The notes below the pieces were generated by a model, which worked only from the letters and a program-made list of their open reading frames with translations, had not been told where the DNA came from and searched no databases. Below are positions 50,636 to 57,839 of a stretch of 64,000 nucleotides of DNA, one piece after another. A program made the position numbers and the translations under genes. Source of the DNA: AC-32 sp963736055 (lineage in GTDB: Bacteria > Actinomycetota > Thermoleophilia > Gaiellales > Gaiellaceae); the NCBI GenBank assembly GCA_963736055.1, contig CAVTNM010000009.1, forward strand, positions 676,183 to 740,182. Direction: 5' to 3'. Numbering within the stretch: position 1 is the stretch's first letter; each line of letters begins with the position of its first letter.

Positions 50636-51157
50636 TCAGCGCCCGACCACGAGGCTCCGTCGCTCGAGGAGCACGACGTCGCGCCAGCGACCGCCGCCGT
50701 CCTGGCCCATGCCATGCTGGACACCGACGCGGCGGAAGCCGACGGCCTCGTGGAGGGCGAGGCTGGGCGCGTTATCGACGAGCACGCCCGCCAGCAGCGT
50801 CCAGAAGCCCGCCTCCTCGGCGGCCGGGATGAGCGCCTCGAGCAGGGCCCGCCCGACCCCGTGCCCGCGCGCGTCCTCCGCCACGTAGACGCTCTCCCAG
50901 GCGACCCCGCTGTAGACCTTGCGCGCGGAGTAGTGCCCGAGGGCCGTCCAGCCCACGACCTCGCCGTGCGGTCCGTCGCGGGCGATCAGCCGGCACACGG
51001 GCGGGTGCGAATGATCGAAATGGTTCCAGTCGGGGGCTTCCCGCTCCAGGGTGGCATCGCCGGTCGCGATCCCCTCGGCGTAGATGCGCCGGACCGCCGA
51101 CCAGTGGTCGGCGGTCATCGGCTCGATGGTGACGCGTCGATGGGGACCCGAGGACAT
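50636..51157 (-). CDS. GNAT acetyltransferase, phosphinothricin/Pat-like
   Basis: 173 residues, uninterrupted. VTIEPMTADHWSAVRRIYAE then GIATGDATLEREAPDW is the N-terminus seen in phosphinothricin (Pat/bar) and methionine sulfone acetyltransferases. VYVAEDARGHGVGRALLEAL is the acetyl-CoA loop and APSLALHEAVGFRRVGVQHG the C-terminal motif. Substrate probably a glutamate analogue or another amine, not provable here. The ATG at 51157 is preferred; an ATG at about 51118 is the alternative. Confidence 0.85.
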   Translation of the reverse strand: MSSGPHRRVTIEPMTADHWSAVRRIYAEGIATGDATLEREAPDWNHFDHSHPPVCRLIARDGPHGEVVGWTALGHYSARKVYSGVAWESVYVAEDARGHGVGRALLEALIPAAEEAGFWTLLAGVLVDNAPSLALHEAVGFRRVGVQHGMGQDGGGRWRDVVLLERRSLVVGR

Positions 51158-51245
51158 CCGGCCGGCCTCCGTGGAAGGCCCGCATCCTACTCGCGTGCGA
51201 GGGTGCCGGGCGCGTCCCCAGTCGATCGTCCGGTCGGACGCGCCC

Positions 51246-52259
51246 TCAGGCCGGCCGCGCGATGATCGGCGTGCGCAGGGCCCCGAGGCGCTCGACGCGG
51301 AGGACGACCTCGTCACCGGGTTCGAGATAGCGGCCGAGGGTGGCGTCGCGGACCTCGAGCAGGCACCCAGTCCCGACCGTCCCGCTGCCGATCAGGTCGC
51401 CGGCACGGAGATGCGCGTCGGCTGACGCCCTGGCGAGCATGTCGCCGAACGAGAACTGCGCGTCCGACCAGCGGCCGCGGCTGGTCTCGACGCCGTTCAC
51501 CTCGGCGGTCATCGCCAGGTCGTAGCCGGTCCCCAGGCGAGCGTCGGCCAGTTCGTCCGGCGTGACCAGCCACGGCCCGATCGAGCTGGCGAAATCCTTC
51601 CCCTTGGCCGGCCCGAGCCGGACCGTCGTCTCGTCACGTTGCAGGTCCCGGGCGGACCAGTCGTCGAAGACGAGATACCCGCCGATCGCCTCCTCGGCAC
51701 GCTCAGCCGGAAGGTCGACGCACGGCGTGTCGACGAGGGCCGCGACCTCCAGCTCGTAGTCGAGCTCATGCGAGGCGGCCGGGCACCAGACCGGCTCGTC
51801 CGGCCCACGGATCTCGGACACGTTGCTGAAGTAGAAGATCGGCAGGCGGTACCAGGCCTCGGGCACCTCGCCGCCGCGACGTTCCCACATCGTCCGGACG
51901 TGACCCTCGAACGCATAGAAGTCGCGCAGCGACGACGGGCTGAGGATCGGCGGCCCGAACGCGAGGTCGGTCGCGGGGATGACGGCGTCGTCGTCGGCCG
52001 CCCGCGGCTCGAACCCGTCGACGAGGTCGCCCAGAGCCGCCACGCGGAGCCCGCGCGCCAGGTGCTCATCGAGGGTTTCGACCGGCCGGCGGTGGAGGGT
52101 CGAATCATGGGCCAGGGCTGGCCTCGTGGCCACCGCCCGGCGCCTGACGATCTCGAGGTCGATCCACCGGTCTGGCGAGTCGCCCCGGTCACCGGCGGCT
52201 GCCAGCCGCCACGGGGTACCCGCCGGCGCGTTCCGCTCTCGGACATGGGCGAGCCTCAC
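51246..52259 (-). CDS. Fumarylacetoacetate hydrolase family protein
   Basis: 337 residues from the GTG at 52259. FAH-fold: an N-terminal domain with VRLAHVRERNAPAGTPWRLA and LGDLVDGFEPR, then FYAFEGHVRTMWERRGGEVP, PIFYFSNVSEIRGPDEPVWC and ELDYELEVAALVDTPCVDLP with the metal Glu pair. FDDWSARDLQRDETTVRLGP and GKDFASSIGPWLVTPDELAD carry the metal Asp and Lys, and SFGDMLARASADAHLRAGDL leads to GSGTVGTGCLLE. Since hmgA and hppD are nearby, the likely role is cleavage of fumarylacetoacetate to fumarate and acetoacetate. No frameshift. Confidence 0.85.
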   Translation of the reverse strand: MRLAHVRERNAPAGTPWRLAAAGDRGDSPDRWIDLEIVRRRAVATRPALAHDSTLHRRPVETLDEHLARGLRVAALGDLVDGFEPRAADDDAVIPATDLAFGPPILSPSSLRDFYAFEGHVRTMWERRGGEVPEAWYRLPIFYFSNVSEIRGPDEPVWCPAASHELDYELEVAALVDTPCVDLPAERAEEAIGGYLVFDDWSARDLQRDETTVRLGPAKGKDFASSIGPWLVTPDELADARLGTGYDLAMTAEVNGVETSRGRWSDAQFSFGDMLARASADAHLRAGDLIGSGTVGTGCLLEVRDATLGRYLEPGDEVVLRVERLGALRTPIIARPA

Positions 52260-52266
52260 GGGGTCG

Positions 52267-52272
52267 AGTCTA
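52267..52272 (-). promoter_or_regulatory. -10-like TAGACT box before the FAH gene
   Basis: On the minus strand TAGACT ends 7 bases before the GTG at 52259; no Shine-Dalgarno. Only 22 bases away is GACAAT (52294-52299), 6 bases before the divergent cupin-cyclase ATG, so the two leaderless promoters are back to back. Confidence 0.45.
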
Positions 52273-52305
52273 GCGGCGGGCGCGAGCCTGAGCGACAATC
52301 CGCCG

Positions 52306-53163
52306 ATGGCCCGACTGCAGGCGAAACCCATCGGCACCCCGGACGAGGTCCGGACGTTCCCGAACGGCCGCGTCGAGATCTACGCGCTCGACGACGTGAT
52401 CATCGGACGGACCCTGTTCGAGCCAGGCTGGCACTGGGCTGACCATGTCAAGCCGATCGCCGGGACGCCGTCCTGCCAGTACCACCACCTCGGCGTGTGC
52501 GTGCGCGGACGGCTCGGCCTTCGGATGGACGATGGGACGTCGTTCGAGATCGGCGCCGGCATGGTGTTCGACATCCCGGCCGGCCACGATGGCTGGGTCA
52601 TCGGCGACGAACCCTGGGAGACCTATGACGTCGCCGGCATGCGCTCGTTCGGTCGGCCGGTCGATGCCGACGATCGGGTCACGGCGACGATCCTGCTGAC
52701 CGATGTCGTCGATTCGACGGCGACCGCGGAACGCCTCGGCGACGCCCGCTGGAAGGCGGTCATCTCGGAACTCAACGAGCAGTGCCAGGCCGATGTCGAC
52801 CGCTTACGCGGCCGGATCGTCAAGACGACCGGCGACGGGATCCTGGCCCTGTTCGACGGCGCGGAGCGGGCCGTCCGGTGTGCCTTCAGTGCGATCGACC
52901 ACGCCCGCGAGCTGGGGCTGAGCCTGCGGGTCGGGATCCACACCGGCGAGGTCGAGATGACGCCGGGCGACGTCCGCGGGCTGGCGGTCCATCTCGCATC
53001 CCGGGTCCAGGCATTGGCCGGGGCCGACGAGACCTACGTCTCGGGGACGACCTTCGAACTGCTGGCGGGCTCGAGCCTCGTCTTCGAGGACCGGGGCGAG
53101 CACGAGCTCAAGGGGATCTCCGGCCGGCGCCGGGTCTACGCGGTGACCGCGCCCTCAGGCTAG
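52306..53163 (+). CDS. Cupin domain fused to class III nucleotidyl cyclase
   Basis: 285 residues. The N-terminal 115 residues are a cupin-type beta barrel: IIGRTLFEPGWHWADHVKPI, SCQYHHLGVCVRGRLGLRMD, and FEIGAGMVFDIPAGHDGWVI, with His residues placed for a metal or small-ligand site. The cyclase domain follows: ATILLTDVVDSTATAERLGD, IVKTTGDGILALFDGAERAV, LRVGIHTGEVEMTPGDVRGL, and AVHLASRVQALAGADETYVS, ending GEHELKGISGRRRVYAV. Probably a ligand-gated cyclic nucleotide synthase. Divergent from the FAH gene over 46 bases. Confidence 0.85.
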   Translation: MARLQAKPIGTPDEVRTFPNGRVEIYALDDVIIGRTLFEPGWHWADHVKPIAGTPSCQYHHLGVCVRGRLGLRMDDGTSFEIGAGMVFDIPAGHDGWVIGDEPWETYDVAGMRSFGRPVDADDRVTATILLTDVVDSTATAERLGDARWKAVISELNEQCQADVDRLRGRIVKTTGDGILALFDGAERAVRCAFSAIDHARELGLSLRVGIHTGEVEMTPGDVRGLAVHLASRVQALAGADETYVSGTTFELLAGSSLVFEDRGEHELKGISGRRRVYAVTAPSG

Positions 53164-53654
53164 AACGGCTTGAACTCCATCAGCCAGACCAGGATCACGA
53201 TCCCGCCGAGACCGATCGCCGCTACGAGTTCCGGCCGAAGACGCGCCCGGGCAGCTGCGAGATCGGCGTCGCTGGCGGGCTCCGGCGGCGGATCACCCGG
53301 CTTGGCGCCCCGTGGTGGCTGGCCGAGGGCCCCGCGGACGGCCCACATCGGGCCGGACGCCATCGGCGTCATGGCGAGGAACACGAGGACGACGACGACG
53401 ATCGAGACCCATGGCCACCACCGCCCGAAGTGACCGCCGACGACCGCGGCGACGATCCCGAGCAGGACCGCGATCAGCAGCCCCCAGCCCGCGAGGTTGA
53501 GCGACCGCCCCGACAGGTCGAGCACCGCGCCCAGCCGGGCCCGATCAGTCTCGCCCTTCGCGGCGAACATCGAGTAGGCCGACACGCCGTGCGCCCCGAA
53601 CGCCACGATCACCAGGACGACGTGGGCCAGCACGATCCACGGGTAGAACTGCAC
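53160..53654 (-). CDS. Integral membrane protein, DUF2269-like
   Basis: 164 residues from the GTG at 53654, which follows GAGGGAGGGG. Four hydrophobic helices: WIVLAHVVLVIVAFGAHGVS, LNLAGWGLLIAVLLGIVAAV, WPWVSIVVVVLVFLAMTPMA and a C-terminal VAAIGLGGIVILVWLM. A cytoplasmic or exterior loop lies between helices 3 and 4 (RGAKPGDPPPEPASDADLAA). No function known for this family. Its stop overlaps the cyclase TAG on the other strand by 4 bases. Confidence 0.7.
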   Translation of the reverse strand: MQFYPWIVLAHVVLVIVAFGAHGVSAYSMFAAKGETDRARLGAVLDLSGRSLNLAGWGLLIAVLLGIVAAVVGGHFGRWWPWVSIVVVVLVFLAMTPMASGPMWAVRGALGQPPRGAKPGDPPPEPASDADLAAARARLRPELVAAIGLGGIVILVWLMEFKPF

Positions 53655-53712
53655 GAGACGCCCCTCCCTCAAAGCGGTGACCCGAACCGTCAGAGGATAG
53701 CGAACCGAAGAA

Positions 53713-53743
53713 TGAACGATGCGCCCTGACGGTCGACCAGTAG
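53713..53743 (+). promoter_or_regulatory. ECF-type promoter of sigma gene 4
   Basis: TGAAC (53713-53717), 23 bases, TAG at 53741. Same spacing as sigma genes 1 and 3. Confidence 0.6.
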
Positions 53744-53788
53744 ATTCGGAAGCCGCCACCGACGGGCGTCATCTGGGAGTAGGGATCC

Positions 53789-54340
53789 GTGGATCGCGAC
53801 CTCGTCGAGGCGGCACGGAGCGGGGACCGGGAGGCGTACGTCGACCTGATCCGCGCTCGGACCGACCGGCTGTTCACGATCGCCCAGCGGATCCTCCGTG
53901 ACGTCGATCGGGCCGAGGATGCCCTCCAGGATGCGCTGGTGATCGCCTGGCGTGACCTGCGCGGCCTCCGCGACCCGGACCGGTTCGATGCATGGCTCCA
54001 GCGCTTGCTCATCAACGTGTGCATCGCCCAGGCGACGCGCGAGCGTCGGCGGACGGCGAACCTGCGGGTGCTGCCGATCGACGGACCGGCCGCGCCCGAC
54101 GAACTGCTCAGCATCGCCGACCGGGACCTGCTCGAACGCGGGTTCCGCCGGCTGCCGCCCGATCAGCGGGTGATCCTCGTGCTTCATCACTACCTCGGGT
54201 ACGAACCATCCGAGATCGCCGAGACGCTCGGCATCCCGGCCGGCACGGCCCGCTCGAGACTCCATCACGCACATCGCGCCATGCGGGCCGCCCTCGAGGC
54301 GGACGCTCGGACCACGGTCACGGAAGGTCGATCGGCATGA
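53789..54340 (+). CDS. ECF RNA polymerase sigma factor 4
   Basis: 183 residues, GTG start, GGGAG upstream. Region 2: VDLIRARTDRLFTIAQRILR, RAEDALQDALVIAWRDLRGL, RFDAWLQRLLINVCIAQATR. Region 4: LERGFRRLPPDQRVILVLHH, PSEIAETLGIPAGTARSRLH. It is nearly superimposable on sigma 5 (shared DALQDALVIAWRDLRGLRDP), so these two cassettes look like the most recent duplication. Confidence 0.92.
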   Translation: MDRDLVEAARSGDREAYVDLIRARTDRLFTIAQRILRDVDRAEDALQDALVIAWRDLRGLRDPDRFDAWLQRLLINVCIAQATRERRRTANLRVLPIDGPAAPDELLSIADRDLLERGFRRLPPDQRVILVLHHYLGYEPSEIAETLGIPAGTARSRLHHAHRAMRAALEADARTTVTEGRSA

Positions 54341-55305
54341 CCCAGCAACGCGACATCGAACGACTTCTCGACCACTGGTTCAGCGACGGCCCGGGTCAGG
54401 CACCCGATCGGGTCGTCGACATCGTCGCCGATCGCATCGAGCGTCAGCCCCAGCGGCCCGCCTGGCGCCTCCAATGGAGGCCATTCCCAGTGAACGCATA
54501 CGCAAAGATCGCGGTCGCCGCGGCGGCCGTCCTGATCGTGGCCGTCGTCGGCTACAACCTGCTCCCGGGCTCGTCGACGGGTGTCGGCGGGCCGGCCCCG
54601 ACACCGAGCCCGTCGGCGACGCCGATCGCCACGCCCACGCCCACGCCGACTGCCACGCCCACGCCCTCACCAACGCCCTCCTCCCCATCGGCAAGCGTCG
54701 TGTTTCCGTCGTGGTACACCGAGCACGGCGACGGAGCCGGGATCCTGCCTGCGGGCACCCAAACGACCCGGCAGTTCCTGAGCGGCTCCACGTTCACCGT
54801 CCCGGAAGGCTGGGTCAACGACGGCGATGACGCACCGGTCTACTGGCTGTTCCCGGACACACCCGCAAACAAGGCCGAGTACGCCCTCTCCAAGCAGACG
54901 GCCCAGAACTTCCTCCTGACGGACAGGGTCGCGGACAACATGCTCGCCTTCTGCGATGCGACCGGGCTGTTCCAGGGCGCGACTGCGTCCGAGGTGATCG
55001 ACTTCGTGGTCGCCAATCAGGCGTTGAAAGCGACCAAGCCGATCGCCGTGACGATCGGTGGGCTGAGAGGCCAACAGGTCGACGTTCAGATCAACCGTGA
55101 CTGGGCCGGCAAGTGCACGCCCAACGCGGACGACCCACCGACCAGGGACTACACCGACGCCCGAGATCGACTCATCCTGCTCGACACCCCCGATGGCCGC
55201 ACCATCGGGATCTCCATCGGCTCGCTCTACTCGTCCGGATTCGAGGCATTCCTCGGCCAGGCGATGCCGATCATCGAGAGCTTCAGGTTCGACCTCGGCC
55301 AGTAG
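54337..55305 (+). CDS. Putative membrane anti-sigma factor 4
   Basis: 322 residues. N-terminal motif L11-W14-G18-P19-P23-D24 followed by RVVD. Then RPAWRLQWRPFPVN and the helix AVAAAAVLIVAVVGYNLLPG (about residues 57-76), which partner 5 repeats almost word for word, and a PTPTPTATPTPSP linker. The exterior domain has STFTVPEGWVNDGDDAPVYW, LTDRVADNMLAFCDATGLFQ and RQQVDV-like strands, ending LYSSGFEAFLGQAMPIIESF. The same domain type recurs in partners 1, 2 and 6 (a GW after a strand, and a C-terminal FxxxL/MxxIxxF helix). Confidence 0.75.
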   Translation: MTQQRDIERLLDHWFSDGPGQAPDRVVDIVADRIERQPQRPAWRLQWRPFPVNAYAKIAVAAAAVLIVAVVGYNLLPGSSTGVGGPAPTPSPSATPIATPTPTPTATPTPSPTPSSPSASVVFPSWYTEHGDGAGILPAGTQTTRQFLSGSTFTVPEGWVNDGDDAPVYWLFPDTPANKAEYALSKQTAQNFLLTDRVADNMLAFCDATGLFQGATASEVIDFVVANQALKATKPIAVTIGGLRGQQVDVQINRDWAGKCTPNADDPPTRDYTDARDRLILLDTPDGRTIGISIGSLYSSGFEAFLGQAMPIIESFRFDLGQ

Positions 55306-55450
55306 CCTTTCGCGACACGGCGCGGCGGCCATCCGGTCGCCGCGCCCTGCATGCCCGCCCCGGAGTTCGCGGCCGCGACGGCTGTCGTGGGATCGTTCGG
55401 ATCCACGCCGTGGGCCGGCCCAAGTGCGATCGCTCTTTCTCGACCTGATT

Positions 55451-55479
55451 CCAACGTTTCCGGGCTGTTCCCTACCTAG
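55451..55479 (+). promoter_or_regulatory. ECF-type promoter of sigma gene 5
   Basis: CAAC in CCAACGTTTCC (55451-55461), 21 bases after CCAAC, TAG at 55477. The weakest match of the six: spacing two shorter and GAAC changed to CAAC. Between the previous stop (55305) and this site nothing else is seen. Confidence 0.4.
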
Positions 55480-55524
55480 ACTGTCGGACGACGTTCCCAA
55501 CGAACGTCATGAGAGGTGGCGGCG

Positions 55525-56082
55525 GTGGCTCGCGACCGGGATCTCGTCGAGGCGGCGCAACGTGGCGACCAGGCGGCATTCGTCGACCTGGTCCAGTCCA
55601 CGGGCGACCGCCTCTTCGCGCTCGCGTATCGCATCCTCCGTGACGTCGACCGAACCGAGGATGCCCTCCAGGACGCACTGGTGATCGCCTGGCGCGACCT
55701 TCGTGGGCTCCGCGATCCGGATCGTTTCGACGCGTGGATCAACCGTGTCGTCACCAACGTGTGTATCTCGCACGCGACGCGCGAGCGTCGTCGAACGGTC
55801 AACCTTCGCGTGCTCCCGGCCGACGGGCCGGCCGCACCCGACGACCTGCTCTGGGTCGGTGAGCGTGACCAGTTGGAGCGCGGCTTCCGCCGGTTGACGC
55901 CCGATGAACGAGCCATCCTCGTGCTTCACCACTACGCGGGCTACGGCCTCGCCGAGATCGCCGACGCACTCGGCGCTCCAGCGGGGACCGTGCGCTCGCG
56001 ACTCCACCACGCACACCGCGCCATGCGCGCCGCCCTCGATGCCGAGGCGCGAACATCGACAGCCGGAGGACGAACGGCATGA
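55525..56082 (+). CDS. ECF RNA polymerase sigma factor 5
   Basis: 185 residues from the GTG at 55525, eight bases after GAGAGG; an in-frame GTG at 55516 overlaps that ribosome site. Region 2: FVDLVQSTGDRLFALAYRIL, RTEDALQDALVIAWRDLRGL, RFDAWINRVVTNVCISHATR. Region 4: LERGFRRLTPDERAILVLHH, LAEIADALGAPAGTVRSRLH. ATGA overlap with its partner. Confidence 0.92.
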   Translation: MARDRDLVEAAQRGDQAAFVDLVQSTGDRLFALAYRILRDVDRTEDALQDALVIAWRDLRGLRDPDRFDAWINRVVTNVCISHATRERRRTVNLRVLPADGPAAPDDLLWVGERDQLERGFRRLTPDERAILVLHHYAGYGLAEIADALGAPAGTVRSRLHHAHRAMRAALDAEARTSTAGGRTA

Positions 56083-56870
56083 CGGACGATCGAGACCTGT
56101 CCTTCATCCTCGACCGCTGGCTGTCGGACGGCCCCGCGGAGATGCCGGATCGCGTCATCGACGTGGTCGCCATCGGCATCTCTCGGCAACGACAACGGCC
56201 CGCGTGGCGCCTCGACTGGAGGCGCTACACCATGAACACCAGCGTGAAGCTCGCGGCCGCACTGGTCGCCGTGCTCGCCGTCGCCGTCGTCGGCTACAAC
56301 CTGCTGCCCGCCGGGTCGACCGGGACCGGCGGACGAGCCGCGACCCCGGCCGCGACCGCCAGCCCGTCACCGACCCCGGCCCCGACCGCCAGCCCGTCAC
56401 CGACGCCGGCCCCAACGGCCAGCCCGTCACCGACGCCGGCCCCGACGGCAAGCCCGACGCCCACGAGGCCGCCCGGAGCGTTCGGCGGTACCGTGAGCTA
56501 CCAGTCCGACGGTGCCCCCGCCACGATGGAGATCGACGCCGTCGCCGATGGCGCACGCGTGTCCGGCACGGCCGTCGCGACGGGCCGGAATGGCACCCAC
56601 TCCGTACGGCTGGCGTGTGCCGCAAAGAAGGGTGCCACCTGGGCCGTCGCCGGCAGGGTGGAGCACAGCACGCTCCCAGGCGAGGTCGCCGGCCCCTGGT
56701 CGGTGGTGACTGTCAAGGACGGCCAGCCCCAGCAGATCGCGATCTGGCTGTCGGCCGGTGACTACGCCGGCACCGACTGCGCCGGCTTCCTGGCCTCGTT
56801 CGACTTCGCCGGCCTCGGTCCTGAGAACTTCAGCCCCGTGGAGTCCGGGCGGCTCGTGCCCCCGGCCTGA
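56079..56870 (+). CDS. Putative membrane anti-sigma factor 5
   Basis: 263 residues. Shared N-terminal motif (L11, W14, G18-P19, P23-D24), then RPAWRLDWRRYTMN and the helix LAAALVAVLAVAVVGYNLLP, close to partner 4. The linker is three and a half perfect ten-residue units (PSPTPAPTAS). The exterior domain is quite different from the others: a small beta-rich fold, FGGTVSYQSDGAPATMEIDA, RVSGTAVATGRNGTHSVRLA and QIAIWLSAGDYAGTDCAGFL. So the sensor has been exchanged while the inner part was kept. Confidence 0.75.
   Translation: MTDDRDLSFILDRWLSDGPAEMPDRVIDVVAIGISRQRQRPAWRLDWRRYTMNTSVKLAAALVAVLAVAVVGYNLLPAGSTGTGGRAATPAATASPSPTPAPTASPSPTPAPTASPSPTPAPTASPTPTRPPGAFGGTVSYQSDGAPATMEIDAVADGARVSGTAVATGRNGTHSVRLACAAKKGATWAVAGRVEHSTLPGEVAGPWSVVTVKDGQPQQIAIWLSAGDYAGTDCAGFLASFDFAGLGPENFSPVESGRLVPPA
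56361..56450 (+). repeat. 30-bp tandem repeat coding for the anti-sigma 5 linker
   Basis: Three 30-bp units (56361, 56391, 56421), each beginning AGCCCGTCACCGAC, and a partial fourth from 56451. Encodes the Pro/Thr/Ala/Ser linker; unit number may vary between strains. Confidence 0.85.
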
Positions 56871-56911
56871 TCCCGCGTCCTGACCGATAGCAGTTCGGCG
56901 CGGGAGCCTCG

Positions 56912-57139
56912 CTAGAGGTTCCCGCGCTTCTCCTGCTCGCGCTCGATGGCCTCGAACAGCGCCTTGAAGTTGCCGACGCCGAAGCCGTGCGAGCCGTGGC
57001 GCTCGATGATCTCGAAGAAGAACGTCGGGCGGTCCTGGACGGGCCGGGTGAAGATCTGGAGGAGGTAACCCTCCTCGTCGCGGTCGGCCTCGATGCCGAG
57101 CTCCTCGAGCGTGTCGATCGGGACGCCGACGTCACCGAC
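56912..57139 (-). pseudogene. Truncated copy of the hppD 3' end
   Basis: 228 bp matching 59375-59602 at 223 positions. It encodes the last 75 residues of 4-hydroxyphenylpyruvate dioxygenase (from VGDVGVPIDTLEELGIEADR through FFFEIIERHG to EKRGNL) and the stop. Four of the five differences are silent third-position changes; one alters Arg to His (GSRGFGVG to GSHGFGVG). Homology ends abruptly at 57139 in the direction of the hppD 5' end. The rest of the 350-base interval up to the sigma 6 start holds only that gene's promoter. It cannot encode a working enzyme, having lost both metal His. Confidence 0.92.
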
Positions 57140-57185
57140 GCGATGAAGGCTCGTCGATGTCGATTTCTCGTGATGAGCGGTCATG

Positions 57186-57215
57186 TGAACGCCAGGCCCT
57201 CGCCGGGAGTCGTAT
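57186..57215 (+). promoter_or_regulatory. ECF-type promoter of sigma gene 6
   Basis: TGAAC (57186-57190), 22 bases, TATGACAT from 57213. The start codon is 7 bases after TAT, so the mRNA would be leaderless or have a very short leader. Confidence 0.5.
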
Positions 57216-57221
57216 GACATA

Positions 57222-57839
57222 GTGAACGACGCGCCCGAGGAAGCCGTGGAACGGGTACTCCCGCAAGCCATCGAGACGTCGAAACCGCTCGACATCGACC
57301 TCGTCGTCCGTGCGCGATCAGGCGACCGGGATGCCTTCGACCAGCTCATGGCCGGTCGGATGGAGCCTGCGTTCCGGACGGCGATGGCGATCCTCGGAAA
57401 CGAGGCAGACGCCCGCGACGCCACGCAAGAGGTCTTCGTCAAGACGTGGCGAGAGCTTCGTGCCCTCCGCGACGTCGAGCGCTTCGACGCCTGGTTCGGA
57501 CGCATCCTCGTCAACACCTGTCGGACGGCCCTGCGCGGGCGTCGCCGGGTCCATGTCCGCGAAGCCTCGGCGTCCTCCGTGGCTGGCCTCATGGAGCAGC
57601 TGACAGCCGATCCCGCAGCGGACCGCTTCGAGGAGCGGTCCGCGGACCTGGATGTCATCGAACGCGCGTTCGAGCGGCTGAGTGCCGATGAGCGCACATT
57701 GCTGGTCCTCCATCACCTTGACCACCGGCCGCTGGCGCGCATCTCCGCGACGCTCGGAATCCCGGAGGGCACCGCCAAGTCCAGGCTTCACGCGGCCCGC
57801 CGCGCGCTCGAACGAGCCATCGAGGTAGAACGACGATGA
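57222..57839 (+). CDS. ECF RNA polymerase sigma factor 6 (divergent)
   Basis: 205 residues, GTG start. A 25-residue N-terminal extension precedes region 2 (LVVRARSGDRDAFDQLMAGR, ADARDATQEVFVKTWRELRA, RFDAWFGRILVNTCRTALRG). Region 4: IERAFERLSADERTLLVLHH, LARISATLGIPEGTAKSRLH. Differs from sigma 1-5 in the DATQEVFVKTWREL helix (others DALQ-x-LVIAWR) and in having a longer linker with RVHVREASASSVAGLMEQLT, so it belongs to another ECF subgroup. ATGA overlap with its partner. Confidence 0.9.
   Translation: MNDAPEEAVERVLPQAIETSKPLDIDLVVRARSGDRDAFDQLMAGRMEPAFRTAMAILGNEADARDATQEVFVKTWRELRALRDVERFDAWFGRILVNTCRTALRGRRRVHVREASASSVAGLMEQLTADPAADRFEERSADLDVIERAFERLSADERTLLVLHHLDHRPLARISATLGIPEGTAKSRLHAARRALERAIEVERR

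Noticed and set aside
56987..57217. 76-codon plus-strand frame upstream of sigma 6
   Set aside because: It is the antisense of the duplicated hppD end; the same frame appears opposite hppD itself at 59459.
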